This document shows positions 45,012 through 52,815 of a stretch of 64,000 nucleotides of DNA, one piece after another (within the stretch, counting starts at the first letter, position 1; each line of letters opens with the position of its first letter). A program made the translations under genes and the position numbers. Under the pieces are notes generated by a model that was given only the letters and a program-made list of their open reading frames with translations, was not told where the DNA came from and did not search any database. This DNA comes from Mesorhizobium erdmanii USDA 3471 (lineage in GTDB: Bacteria > Pseudomonadota > Alphaproteobacteria > Rhizobiales > Rhizobiaceae), in NCBI RefSeq assembly GCF_000472705.1, contig NZ_AXAE01000026.1, positions 1 through 64,000 of the forward strand. The letters are read 5' to 3'.

Positions 45012-46238
45012 TCAATTGGCGCAGGCCGCGAGATCGCCGTCGTGTGCCGCCTGGACCAGGCGTCGCATGGCGGCGAGATCGAATGGGCGCGGATTGTTCT
45101 TGATGAGGCGTTCGATTCCGAGCGCCTGCTCGGCGGTCCAGTCGAGTTTGTCGGTGGGCAGGCCGAGATCCGCCAATGTCGAAGTGATGCCGATCGCCGC
45201 GAACAGCCGCCTGATCTCTTCGATGGCGGCGCCGGCTTGCTCGTCTTCGCTGCGCCCATTGGCGGAGAGCCCGAGCGCGCGGCCGATCTCGGCCATTTCA
45301 ACGGCGGCCGCACACCTGTTGTAGGTCATGACGTAGGGCATCATGGTTGCCACGCCCAAGCCGTGCGCGGTGTGCGTCAGCGCGCCGGCCGGATACTGCA
45401 CGGCATGCGCCGCCGCCGTTCCGGCGGTGCCGAATGCGCAACCCGCCGCCAGTGCGCCCATCATCACATCGGCTCGCGCATCGGCATCGGTGCCGTCCGT
45501 GCAGGCTTTCTGCAGACTGCGCCCCAGCAGCTTGATGGCCAGCAGCGCGAAATGATCGGTGAGCGCGGTCTTGCCGATGAACACGTGCTTTTGCGGCAGT
45601 TCGGGGTCCTCGCCGCGCCGCATGGCGGTGAAAGCCTCGATTGCGTGTGTCAATGCGTCGGCGCCGGCGATCGCGGTCAGCCCGGGCGGACAGGTCATCG
45701 TCAGGTCCGGATCGCACAAGGCAACCGCGGCGATCAGATACGGGCTTGAAATGCCGACCTTGAGCGTGCGGTCCGGATCGGAGATCACCGCGACCGGCGT
45801 CACTTCGGAGCCGGTGCCCGCGGTGGTCGGCACGGCGATCAGCGGCAGCGTCGGGCCGGGCACCTTGAACTCACCGTAGTAGTCCTGGAGCCTGCCGCCG
45901 TGACTAAGCAGCAAGGTGGCGCATTTGGCGAAATCGAGGCAGCTGCCACCGCCGATGCCGATCACCATCTCCGGCCTGAAACTCTCGGCCTCCTCGACGC
46001 AGACGCCGACGGTGTCACGCGGCACGTCGGGAAGGACGCGGTCATGCACCAGCACCTCGATCGAGGCGTCCCGCAGCGATTTGACGATCTCCGCGAACAC
46101 CGCCGTGCCGGCGAATCGCTCGTCGGTACAGACCAGCGCGCGCCGGCCGAACTTGCAGGCGACAGTCGGCAGCACATGGCGCTGCCCCTTTCCGAACAGG
46201 ATTTCACGTGGCAGCCGAAGGGCGGCGAAGAGGCTCAT
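45012..46238 (-). CDS. Iron-containing alcohol dehydrogenase
   Basis: A 408-residue group-III alcohol dehydrogenase. 'MVIGIGGGSCLDFAKCATLL' binds NAD(P), 'PLIAVPTTAGTGSEVTPVAVI' follows, and the metal ligands are the Asp and His in 'DALTHAIEAF' plus two further His in 'HAVQYPAGALTHTAHGLG'. It oxidises a small alcohol or polyol, or reduces the aldehyde. It is first in the minus-strand operon divergent from the GntR regulator. Confidence 0.9.
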   Translation of the reverse strand: MSLFAALRLPREILFGKGQRHVLPTVACKFGRRALVCTDERFAGTAVFAEIVKSLRDASIEVLVHDRVLPDVPRDTVGVCVEEAESFRPEMVIGIGGGSCLDFAKCATLLLSHGGRLQDYYGEFKVPGPTLPLIAVPTTAGTGSEVTPVAVISDPDRTLKVGISSPYLIAAVALCDPDLTMTCPPGLTAIAGADALTHAIEAFTAMRRGEDPELPQKHVFIGKTALTDHFALLAIKLLGRSLQKACTDGTDADARADVMMGALAAGCAFGTAGTAAAHAVQYPAGALTHTAHGLGVATMMPYVMTYNRCAAAVEMAEIGRALGLSANGRSEDEQAGAAIEEIRRLFAAIGITSTLADLGLPTDKLDWTAEQALGIERLIKNNPRPFDLAAMRRLVQAAHDGDLAACAN

Positions 46239-46323
46239 GATGGTCTGCGTCCTTTGACGACGGCTGAACTGGGAAGGGAAGGCGCGTTAGGCTTCAAAAA
46301 TGCATCCGCTTTAAAATCGTATA

Positions 46324-46341
46324 GGATATAGGATTGTATCC
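46324..46341. promoter_or_regulatory. GGATA-N8-TATCC inverted repeat between divergent genes
   Basis: GGATA (46324-46328) and TATCC (46337-46341) form a short inverted repeat in the 148-base gap between the alcohol dehydrogenase and GntR starts. The surrounding sequence is AT-rich (TCGTATAGGATATAGGATT). It is a plausible GntR operator for both directions, but the repeat is short and unproven. Confidence 0.35.
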
Positions 46342-46386
46342 GTTGGAGCATCGTGTTAGCCATCCTCACTGTCAAGAGGCAAAAAG

Positions 46387-47088
46387 ATGCAGACCGCGAA
46401 CTCACCCGATACTGCCGAGATGTCCGCCGCGGGCGGTCGCATCCAGCGTTCCAACAGCTTGGCCGAGAATGTCTACGAGGCGATCTTCGCGCAGCTGATG
46501 GCGCTGAAGATCGCGCCGGGTTCACGCATCACAGTCGATAATCTGGTCAAGGAACTCGACGTCTCGCACACGCCCATCCGTGAGGCGCTCGGCCGCCTAG
46601 AGGGCGAAGGCCTGGTGCTGAAGACGCATCTCATCGGTTACCGCGCGGCACCGCAAATCACGCGGCGCCGTTTCGACGAATTGTACGAGATGCGGCTTCT
46701 GCTCGAGCCGCATGCGGCGGCGAAAGCCGCCGCTGCCATGGACGAAGCGAAGCTCAACACTTTGCTGGCAGCGGCGGGCGTGATGTCACGCCGCGAAGGC
46801 AAGGACGATCGCCTGCGCTATTCGAATTTCGCCCGGCAGGACGCGATCTTCCACGACAAGATCATGGAGTTTTCCGAAAACGAACTCATTCGGCAGACGT
46901 TGAGCCACCAGCACACCCACTTCCATATCTTCCGCCTTATGTACCATTCCCGCGTGACCGAGGAAGCGCTCGACGAACACGAGGCGATCCTTGCCGCGTT
47001 CGGCTCGGCCGATCCAGGCGCCGCCCAAGAGGCGATGCGCGTCCACATCGAGCATTCGCGCGATCGCTTGCTTCCGGCGTTTGATTGA
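46387..47088 (+). CDS. GntR family regulator with FCD domain
   Basis: A 233-residue FadR-subfamily regulator. The winged helix spans residues 20-85, with 'NVYEAIFAQLMALKIAPGSRITVDNLVKELDVSHTPIREAL' as its core. The C-terminal FCD domain (110-225) carries the metal-binding Asp/His positions (FDELYEMR, AIFHDKIME, HRL-type 'DEHEAILAAF', 'MRVHIEHS'). It responds to small acids or sugars. Its stop is 11 bases before the ABC-transporter gene, so it is co-transcribed with it and probably regulates it and the divergent dehydrogenases. Confidence 0.9.
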   Translation: MQTANSPDTAEMSAAGGRIQRSNSLAENVYEAIFAQLMALKIAPGSRITVDNLVKELDVSHTPIREALGRLEGEGLVLKTHLIGYRAAPQITRRRFDELYEMRLLLEPHAAAKAAAAMDEAKLNTLLAAAGVMSRREGKDDRLRYSNFARQDAIFHDKIMEFSENELIRQTLSHQHTHFHIFRLMYHSRVTEEALDEHEAILAAFGSADPGAAQEAMRVHIEHSRDRLLPAFD

Positions 47089-47099
47089 GGCCGGAACCG

Positions 47100-48695
47100 A
47101 TGTCCATTGCCGTCAATATCGCCGGAGAGGGAGGAAGCACGTTGCCTTGTGGCGACGTGACGGGCGCCGTTGAACCGGTGCTGCGTGCCGAACGCCTGTC
47201 GAAGCAGTACGGTCCGGTGACGGTGCTGTCGGATGTCATGCTCGATATCCTGCCGAGTGAGATCCACGCCATCATCGGCGAGAACGGGGCCGGCAAGTCG
47301 ACGTTGATGCGGCTGCTGTCCGGCTATGTCGAGCCGACAGGCGGCACCTTGTCGATGGCGGGCCACCCGGTGAAATTCACCAAACCGAGCCAGGCACAGG
47401 ATGCCGGCATTGCGCTGGTGCACCAGGAGATCCTGCTCGCCGACGGACTAACGGTAGCAGACAATCTGTTTCTCGGGCGCGAGCTTTTGCGTGGGCCGGT
47501 CGTTGACGACCGTACCATGCGGCGGCTGGCGGCCGAGAAGCTGGCGCAGATCGGCTGTTTCGTATCGCCGACCGCGCTGGTTCGCGACATTTCCCTGGCC
47601 GATCGGCAAATGGTGCAGATCGCCCGCGCGCTGCTCGACGACTACAAGGTCGTGATCTTCGACGAGCCGACCGCCGTGCTGACCGGAGGAGAGGTCGAGC
47701 GGCTGTTGGAGATTGTGCTGCAACTCAAGGCCCACGGCACCGCCGTGCTTTATATCAGCCACCGGCTGGACGAGGTGCAAAGGGTCGCCGACAAGGTGAC
47801 CGTGCTGCGCGACGGCAAGATGGTCGGCACCTATCCCGGCAGGATGCTCAACCAGATGGACATGGCGCGCCTCATGGTTGGCCGCGAGCTGGCCGCGCTC
47901 TATCCCGAAAGGACCGGGGCATCATCCGATATCCCGATGCTGAGCGTCAGCAACGCCACCGTTCCCGGCTATGCCGAGGACGTATCGTTCACCCTCCACA
48001 AGGGCGAAATCCTCGGCTTTGCCGGGATGGTCGGCGCCGGCCGCACCGAGCTGTTCGAGGGTATCGTCGGCCTGCGTCCGGCAACCGCGACGGTCGAACT
48101 CGAGGGCAAGCCGGTTCACTTTCATTCACAGCGCGCAGCGATCGACGCCGGCATCGGCTACCTGACCGAGGATCGCAAGGGCAAGGGTCTGCTGCTGCAG
48201 GAGCGCCTGGCGGCCAACCTGACGCTATCCGCGCTGGATGTGTTCCATCCCGGCCTTTCAATGAGCCGCGGCCGCGAAATGGACGCCTTGGAGAAAGCCG
48301 TCGAGGCCTACGACATCAGGGTGAAAAGCCCGGGCGCGAAGGCGGCCCAGCTCTCTGGCGGCAACCAGCAGAAACTCCTGCTGGCCAAGGTCCTTCTGAC
48401 CAACCCGTCGGTGGTCATCATCGATGAGCCGACACGCGGCATCGACATCGCCAACAAAGCGCAGATCTACGCCTTCATCCACGGCCTGGTCGCCAGAGGG
48501 AAGGCCTGCATCGTCATCTCGTCCGAGATGCAGGAACTGATCGGCCTGTGCGATCGCATCCTGGTGATGCGCGAAGGGCACGTCACTGGCGAAGTCAGCG
48601 GAGCCGAAATGACTGAAAGCAACGTCGCGCTGCTGGCAACCAGCGGTCCGAAGCCGGGGCCAAAGGCCAAGGGAGGAACAGAATGGCTGTCATGA
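47100..48695 (+). CDS. Sugar ABC transporter ATP-binding protein (two-domain, RbsA-type)
   Basis: A 531-residue protein with two ATPase modules. The first has Walker A GENGAGKST near residue 62, the signature-position segment ISLADRQMV (degenerate LSGGQ-like) and Walker B VVIFDEPTAVL. The second begins near 275 and has LSGGNQQK and VVIIDEPTRGID. The N-terminal extension of about 25 residues before the first module is long. It overlaps the permease gene by 13 bases. The second module has a degenerate Walker A (GMVGAGRTE), as is usual in this family. Confidence 0.88.
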   Translation: MSIAVNIAGEGGSTLPCGDVTGAVEPVLRAERLSKQYGPVTVLSDVMLDILPSEIHAIIGENGAGKSTLMRLLSGYVEPTGGTLSMAGHPVKFTKPSQAQDAGIALVHQEILLADGLTVADNLFLGRELLRGPVVDDRTMRRLAAEKLAQIGCFVSPTALVRDISLADRQMVQIARALLDDYKVVIFDEPTAVLTGGEVERLLEIVLQLKAHGTAVLYISHRLDEVQRVADKVTVLRDGKMVGTYPGRMLNQMDMARLMVGRELAALYPERTGASSDIPMLSVSNATVPGYAEDVSFTLHKGEILGFAGMVGAGRTELFEGIVGLRPATATVELEGKPVHFHSQRAAIDAGIGYLTEDRKGKGLLLQERLAANLTLSALDVFHPGLSMSRGREMDALEKAVEAYDIRVKSPGAKAAQLSGGNQQKLLLAKVLLTNPSVVIIDEPTRGIDIANKAQIYAFIHGLVARGKACIVISSEMQELIGLCDRILVMREGHVTGEVSGAEMTESNVALLATSGPKPGPKAKGGTEWLS

Positions 48696-49681
48696 CCGGA
48701 TCCCCGACGACGCGCCGGATCAGCGATTTGAATCTCACCTGGACCGACGTCGGACCTTTCCTGGCATTGGCTGCCCTGCTCGTGGCGGGCTTTCTGATCA
48801 ATCCGGATTTCCTCTCGGCTACCAACCTTGCCAACGTGATCACCCGCAGCGCCTTCATCGCGATCATCGCGGTCGGCGCGACGTTCGTCATCTCGTCGGG
48901 AGGGCTCGATCTTTCCGTCGGCTCGATGGCCGCTTTCGTCACCGGCATCACCATCATGTTCATGAACGCGGTGGCACCGCATGCCGGTCTCTGGGCCATT
49001 CCCGCAGGAATGCTCGTTGCGATCGTGGTCGGGCTGCTCTGTGGGCTCGCCAACGGCCTGATCGTCACCGTCGGCCGGATCGAGCCGTTCATCGCGACGC
49101 TCGGTACGATGGGAATTTTCCGGGCACTGATTACCTATCTGACCAACGGCGGCACGATACCGATCGACCGATCGCTGCGCGACGCCTACCGGCCTGTCTA
49201 TTTCGGTACGGTCGCCGGCATTCCGATCCCGATCCTGATATCCATCGCCGTCGCCGCCGTCGCATCCTTCATCCTCTACAAGATGAAATACGGGCGTAAA
49301 TGCGCGGCTGTAGGGGCCAATGAGGATGTCGCCCGCTATTCCGGCATCTCCGTCGTCAAGACCCGCACCATCGCCTACGTCGTCCAGGGCGCTTGCGTGG
49401 CGATCGCCGCGATCTGTTACGTGCCGCGCCTGGGCGCGGCCACGCCGACCACCGGTCAGCTCTGGGAATTGCAGGTCATCACCGCCGTGGTGATCGGCGG
49501 CACCGCATTGCGCGGCGGCAAGGGCCATGTTTGGGGAACGGTCGCGGGCGCGGTCATCCTGGAGCTGATCGCCAACCTGATGGTGCTCTCGGACTTCGTT
49601 TCCGAGTACCTCGTCGCCGCCGTTCAGGGCGTCATCATCATCATCGCCATGCTCATCCAGCGGTTTTCGAATTCGAAATAG
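48683..49681 (+). CDS. Sugar ABC transporter permease (RbsC-type)
   Basis: A 332-residue inner-membrane protein with about nine hydrophobic segments. The ATG is inside the end of the ATPase gene, and 'VISSGGLDLSVGSMAAFVTGI' is the family hallmark. The conserved cytoplasmic segment 'YGRKCAAVGANEDVARYSGISV' and 'GGTALRGGKGHVWGTVAGAVIL' complete the match. It forms the channel for an RbsB-like importer whose binding protein is the next gene. Confidence 0.9.
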   Translation: MAVMTGSPTTRRISDLNLTWTDVGPFLALAALLVAGFLINPDFLSATNLANVITRSAFIAIIAVGATFVISSGGLDLSVGSMAAFVTGITIMFMNAVAPHAGLWAIPAGMLVAIVVGLLCGLANGLIVTVGRIEPFIATLGTMGIFRALITYLTNGGTIPIDRSLRDAYRPVYFGTVAGIPIPILISIAVAAVASFILYKMKYGRKCAAVGANEDVARYSGISVVKTRTIAYVVQGACVAIAAICYVPRLGAATPTTGQLWELQVITAVVIGGTALRGGKGHVWGTVAGAVILELIANLMVLSDFVSEYLVAAVQGVIIIIAMLIQRFSNSK

Positions 49682-49738
49682 CCCCGCGTCCGGACCACGC
49701 GGGAGCCAGGTTTTTTGTAGGTCCAATGGGAGAAGACT

Positions 49739-50689
49739 ATGTTCAGTAGAAAATGGATCGCGGCGGCCGCTCTCGGCTCGCTGCTCCTGGCCGGACAGGC
49801 CATGGCACAAGACAAGAAGGTCATCGCGGTGTCGATACCGGCCGCCGACCACGGCTGGACCGCGGGCGTCGTCTACCACGCCCAGCAGGCTGCCAAGGAA
49901 ATCAATGCGGCTTTCCCGGGCTTGGAGGTGGTCGTCAAAACGTCACCATCGGCCGCTGAGCAGGTGAGCGCGCTCGAGGATCTGTCCGCCAGCCGCAAAC
50001 CGGATGCCTTGGTCATCCTGCCGTACAGTTCGGAGGAACTTACCCAGCCGGTCAAGGCCATCAAGGACGCGGGGACCTTCATCACCGTCGTTGACCGGGG
50101 CCTGACCGATTCCTCGATCCAGGACCTCTATCTCGCCGGCGACAACATCGCCGTGGGCGCCAATACCGCGAAGTTCATGATCGACAAGCTGGGTGGCAAG
50201 GGCGATCTCGTCGTGCTGCGCGGCATTCCGACTGTCATCGATGACGAACGCATCAAAGGCTTCCAGGACACCATCAAGGGCACTGGCCTCAAGGTGCTGG
50301 ACATTCAATATGCCCACTGGAACAGCGACGAGGCGTTCAAGCTGATGCAGGACTACCTGGCCAAGTATCCGCACATCGATGCGGTCTGGGCCAATGACGA
50401 CGACATGCTGCTCGGCGTGCTCGAGGCCGTAAAGCAATCTGGCCGGACCGACATCAAGCTGGCGCTCGGTGGCAACGGCATGAAAGACATCGTCAAGAAG
50501 GTGATCGATGGCGACGCGATGACGCCGGTCGAGACCCCGTACCCGCCATCGATGATCAAGACGGCCATCTACATGACCGTCGCGAACCTGGTCGGCCAGG
50601 CCCCCGTCCGTGGCACCGTCAAGCTCAACGCGCCGCTGATCACCCAGGCCAACGCCAAGGAATACTATTTCCCGGACTCGCCATTCTGA
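49739..50689 (+). CDS. Sugar ABC transporter substrate-binding protein
   Basis: A 316-residue periplasmic binding protein of the ribose type. The signal peptide (RKWIAAAALGSLLLAGQAMA) is cleaved near residue 23. 'VIAVSIPAADHGWTAGVVYHAQQAAKEINA' and 'DAVWANDDDMLLGVLEAVKQ' match the family, and the Asp/Asn residues there form the sugar pocket. It follows the permease after 57 bases. The substrate is unknown, but the adjacent alcohol and aldehyde dehydrogenases suggest a polyol or sugar alcohol. Confidence 0.9.
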   Translation: MFSRKWIAAAALGSLLLAGQAMAQDKKVIAVSIPAADHGWTAGVVYHAQQAAKEINAAFPGLEVVVKTSPSAAEQVSALEDLSASRKPDALVILPYSSEELTQPVKAIKDAGTFITVVDRGLTDSSIQDLYLAGDNIAVGANTAKFMIDKLGGKGDLVVLRGIPTVIDDERIKGFQDTIKGTGLKVLDIQYAHWNSDEAFKLMQDYLAKYPHIDAVWANDDDMLLGVLEAVKQSGRTDIKLALGGNGMKDIVKKVIDGDAMTPVETPYPPSMIKTAIYMTVANLVGQAPVRGTVKLNAPLITQANAKEYYFPDSPF

Positions 50690-50710
50690 GCCGATCCGAC
50701 TTCACCGAAA

Positions 50711-50735
50711 GGCAGGGCGCGATCGGCGCCTTGCC
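50711..50735 (+). terminator. Hairpin after the binding-protein gene
   Basis: GGCAGGGCGC (50711-50720) pairs imperfectly with GGCGCCTTGCC (50725-50735). It sits between the binding protein and the DJ-1 gene and could attenuate transcription, giving more binding protein than DJ-1. There is no good T-run, so a full terminator is unlikely. Confidence 0.35.
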
Positions 50736-50764
50736 CTAGCCCCAAGACACTGAGAGGAAGAACC

Positions 50765-51358
50765 ATGCCAGGTAAAAAGATACTGATGCTGACCGGTGAG
50801 TTCACCGAAGAATACGAAATCTTCGTCTATCAGCAGGCGATGGAAGCCGTTGGGCACACCATCCACGTGGTCTGCCCGGACAAGAACGCCGGCGACCTGA
50901 TCAAGACCTCGCTGCATGATTTCGAGGGCGATCAGACTTACACCGAAAAGCTCGGCCACTACGCGCTGATCAACAAGACGTTCTCGGAAGCCGAGAGGCA
51001 GCTCGACCAGTATCATGCCGTCTACTGTGCCGGCGGTCGTGGCCCCGAATATATTCGAACCGACAAGCGCGTGCAGGCGATCGTGCGCCATTTCCACGAA
51101 GCGCAGAAGCCGATCTTCACAATCTGCCACGGCGTGCAGATTCTGATCGCTGTCGATGGCGTCGTGCGCGGCAAGAAGGTTGGGGCATTAGGGGCATGCG
51201 AGCCGGAAGTGACACTCGCCGGCGGCACCTACATCGATCTGTCGCCGACGGAGGCCTATGTCGACGGCACAATGGTTTCGGCTAAAGGCTGGACGGCCCT
51301 TGCCGCATTCATACGCGAATGCCTGAAAGTGCTTGGCACGGAAATCCGGCACGCATGA
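50765..51358 (+). CDS. DJ-1/PfpI family protein
   Basis: A 197-residue DJ-1-fold protein. The nucleophile Cys is at residue 121 in the elbow FTICHGVQIL, and 'AVYCAGGRGPEYIRTDKRVQAIVRHF' precedes it. An acidic residue near 16 (GEFTEEYE) can polarise the Cys as in the family. Members act as protease-like, glyoxalase or hydratase enzymes. GAGAGGAAG precedes the ATG. It is the last gene of the GntR-importer operon, and its link to sugar or aldehyde metabolism is a reasonable guess. Confidence 0.85.
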   Translation: MPGKKILMLTGEFTEEYEIFVYQQAMEAVGHTIHVVCPDKNAGDLIKTSLHDFEGDQTYTEKLGHYALINKTFSEAERQLDQYHAVYCAGGRGPEYIRTDKRVQAIVRHFHEAQKPIFTICHGVQILIAVDGVVRGKKVGALGACEPEVTLAGGTYIDLSPTEAYVDGTMVSAKGWTALAAFIRECLKVLGTEIRHA

Positions 51359-51366
51359 CACGCCGA

Positions 51367-51396
51367 GGCCAGCGCGATTGCACGCGCTGGCCTTTC
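51367..51396 (+). terminator. Strong rho-independent terminator
   Basis: GGCCAGCGCG (51367-51376) pairs perfectly with CGCGCTGGCC (51383-51392) around a six-base loop, followed by TTT. It lies nine bases after the DJ-1 stop and ends the importer operon. Confidence 0.7.
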
Positions 51397-51556
51397 GCAC
51401 GCCGATCGGGTGCATCGATCAGTCAAGGTGGATGCCCACTCCTTGAGAGCGGTATCGCTTAGACCTTCGCCTGGACACACCCCGCGGGAGACGACCGTCC
51501 CCTTTGGGCCTCATGCAGTCGGCAATTCACGCCGGGCGCTCGCCGGGTATTGGCGC

Positions 51557-52588
51557 TTATCCGCGCTTCTCGATCACCGCGTACAGCACGTTGCGGTTCT
51601 CGCCGAAATACACCTGCGCGTCGACGGTGTTGCGGTCGACGCTGGCGTTGACGATGTTCCACATGTCGACTTCCGAGCGCAGCAAAAGCACCCAGTCCAT
51701 GAACGTCTCGCGGTAGCCGGCGTCGGGCGTGCCTTCGGCGTAGTTGGCGAACAGGAATTTCCCGTTCGGCTTCAGCATCTGCAGGCAGGTCTTGGTCAGC
51801 TTCACCGCGACATTGTGCTGGAGGTAGTCGTAGAGGCCCGAGGCGTAGATCAGGTCGAACTTGCCGAGCTTGTGGCCCCTTGTCAGTACGGTCCGCACCG
51901 AGCCGTCGATGGCCTCGACCGCGGTGCCCTGGAAATCGCGGGCAATCAGGCCGACGCTCTGCGGGTCCTGGTCGAGCGCGACCCAGCGCTTGAGGCCGCC
52001 TTCGGCCAGCGCGACGGAGCGGTTGGCTTCGCGCAGATGGCCGGCGGCGATCGCCAGCACTTCGGTCTCGGGGCCGTTCTTGGCCGCGGCCTCGTCGACA
52101 TAGCGGGTCAGCAGATCGCGGCGTTCGCGGGCCGCCACGCAGGAGGGAACGTTCTGGGTGTGGCTGTAGAGCGCCTTGCCGATTTCCGAGGCGCTGGCCA
52201 CGCTGTCGGCCACGTGCGGGTCGCAATAGATGAAGTCGAGCAGCTGCGCGTCGCCCGAATAGCCCCTGGGCTTGGTGAAGGACCAGTGCGTCAGCGGATC
52301 CTGGAGAAAATATTGCAGCAGCGGGTGCTCCTGCGCCACCGGTATCAGCGCCTGCCAGACGTCGGGATGCACCTTGGCACGCAGCGCGTTGAGCTGCGAC
52401 AGCAGGCGGCGCACGATCTCGGCGGGAAATTTCTGCTGGTCGATCTGCTGCTGCGTGGCGTGGAGGATGAGCGCCAACTCGGCACGAGCGGTCTCGAACG
52501 CTTCGCCATGATGCTCGGGCTTCCGATGCAGACTGGCGGCGATTATCTCGGCGGTAATCAGGCTTTGGCCATCAAGGACAGTTTGCAC
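51557..52588 (-). CDS. Class I SAM-dependent methyltransferase, EF-type
   Basis: A 343-residue methyltransferase. 'VLAIAAGHLREANRS' is the SAM-binding glycine-rich loop (motif I, with His replacing a usual Gly), 'KRWVALDQDPQSV' holds the acidic motif II, and 'KFDLIYASGLYDYLQHNVA' motif IV. The N-terminal 130 residues are helical. The overall layout resembles proteins annotated as extracellular-factor (3-hydroxypalmitate methyl ester) biosynthesis methyltransferases. A GTG at 52588 with GGAG seven bases upstream is the start. It is divergent from the GGDEF-EAL gene, with CtrA-like boxes between. Substrate is uncertain. Confidence 0.75.
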   Translation of the reverse strand: MQTVLDGQSLITAEIIAASLHRKPEHHGEAFETARAELALILHATQQQIDQQKFPAEIVRRLLSQLNALRAKVHPDVWQALIPVAQEHPLLQYFLQDPLTHWSFTKPRGYSGDAQLLDFIYCDPHVADSVASASEIGKALYSHTQNVPSCVAARERRDLLTRYVDEAAAKNGPETEVLAIAAGHLREANRSVALAEGGLKRWVALDQDPQSVGLIARDFQGTAVEAIDGSVRTVLTRGHKLGKFDLIYASGLYDYLQHNVAVKLTKTCLQMLKPNGKFLFANYAEGTPDAGYRETFMDWVLLLRSEVDMWNIVNASVDRNTVDAQVYFGENRNVLYAVIEKRG

Positions 52589-52603
52589 ACCAACGCTCCG
52601 TGG

Positions 52604-52619
52604 TTAACAGTCAGTTAAC
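52604..52619. promoter_or_regulatory. CtrA-like box 1 (TTAA-N7-TTAAC)
   Basis: TTAACAGTCAGTTAAC contains TTAA and TTAA separated by exactly seven bases, the consensus spacing of alphaproteobacterial CtrA sites. It is 16 bases upstream of the methyltransferase start, in the 227-base divergent region with the GGDEF-EAL gene. Confidence 0.5.
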
Positions 52620-52677
52620 TTATCGCGTAGAATGCCGCATTTGCCAACGCCGGCCCGGACGCTTTTTATCGGTATGA

Positions 52678-52693
52678 TTAATTTCCCGCTAAC
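52678..52693. promoter_or_regulatory. CtrA-like box 2 (TTAA-N7-CTAAC)
   Basis: TTAA-TTTCCCG-CTAAC is one mismatch from the CtrA consensus TTAA-N7-TTAAC. It lies 123 bases upstream of the GGDEF-EAL GTG start. Two close matches in one short AT-rich intergenic region make cell-cycle or motility control by CtrA plausible. Confidence 0.4.
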
Positions 52694-52815
52694 CATCTGA
52701 GCTCATTAGTGATCTTGCAGATAAGAATCCGGGTTCGAGTTAACGCAAACTTGTCTTGCACCATTGCATTTGATTGCACGGCAAATCGTGTCGCGCCCAA
52801 AAGGAGTCGGCCTGC

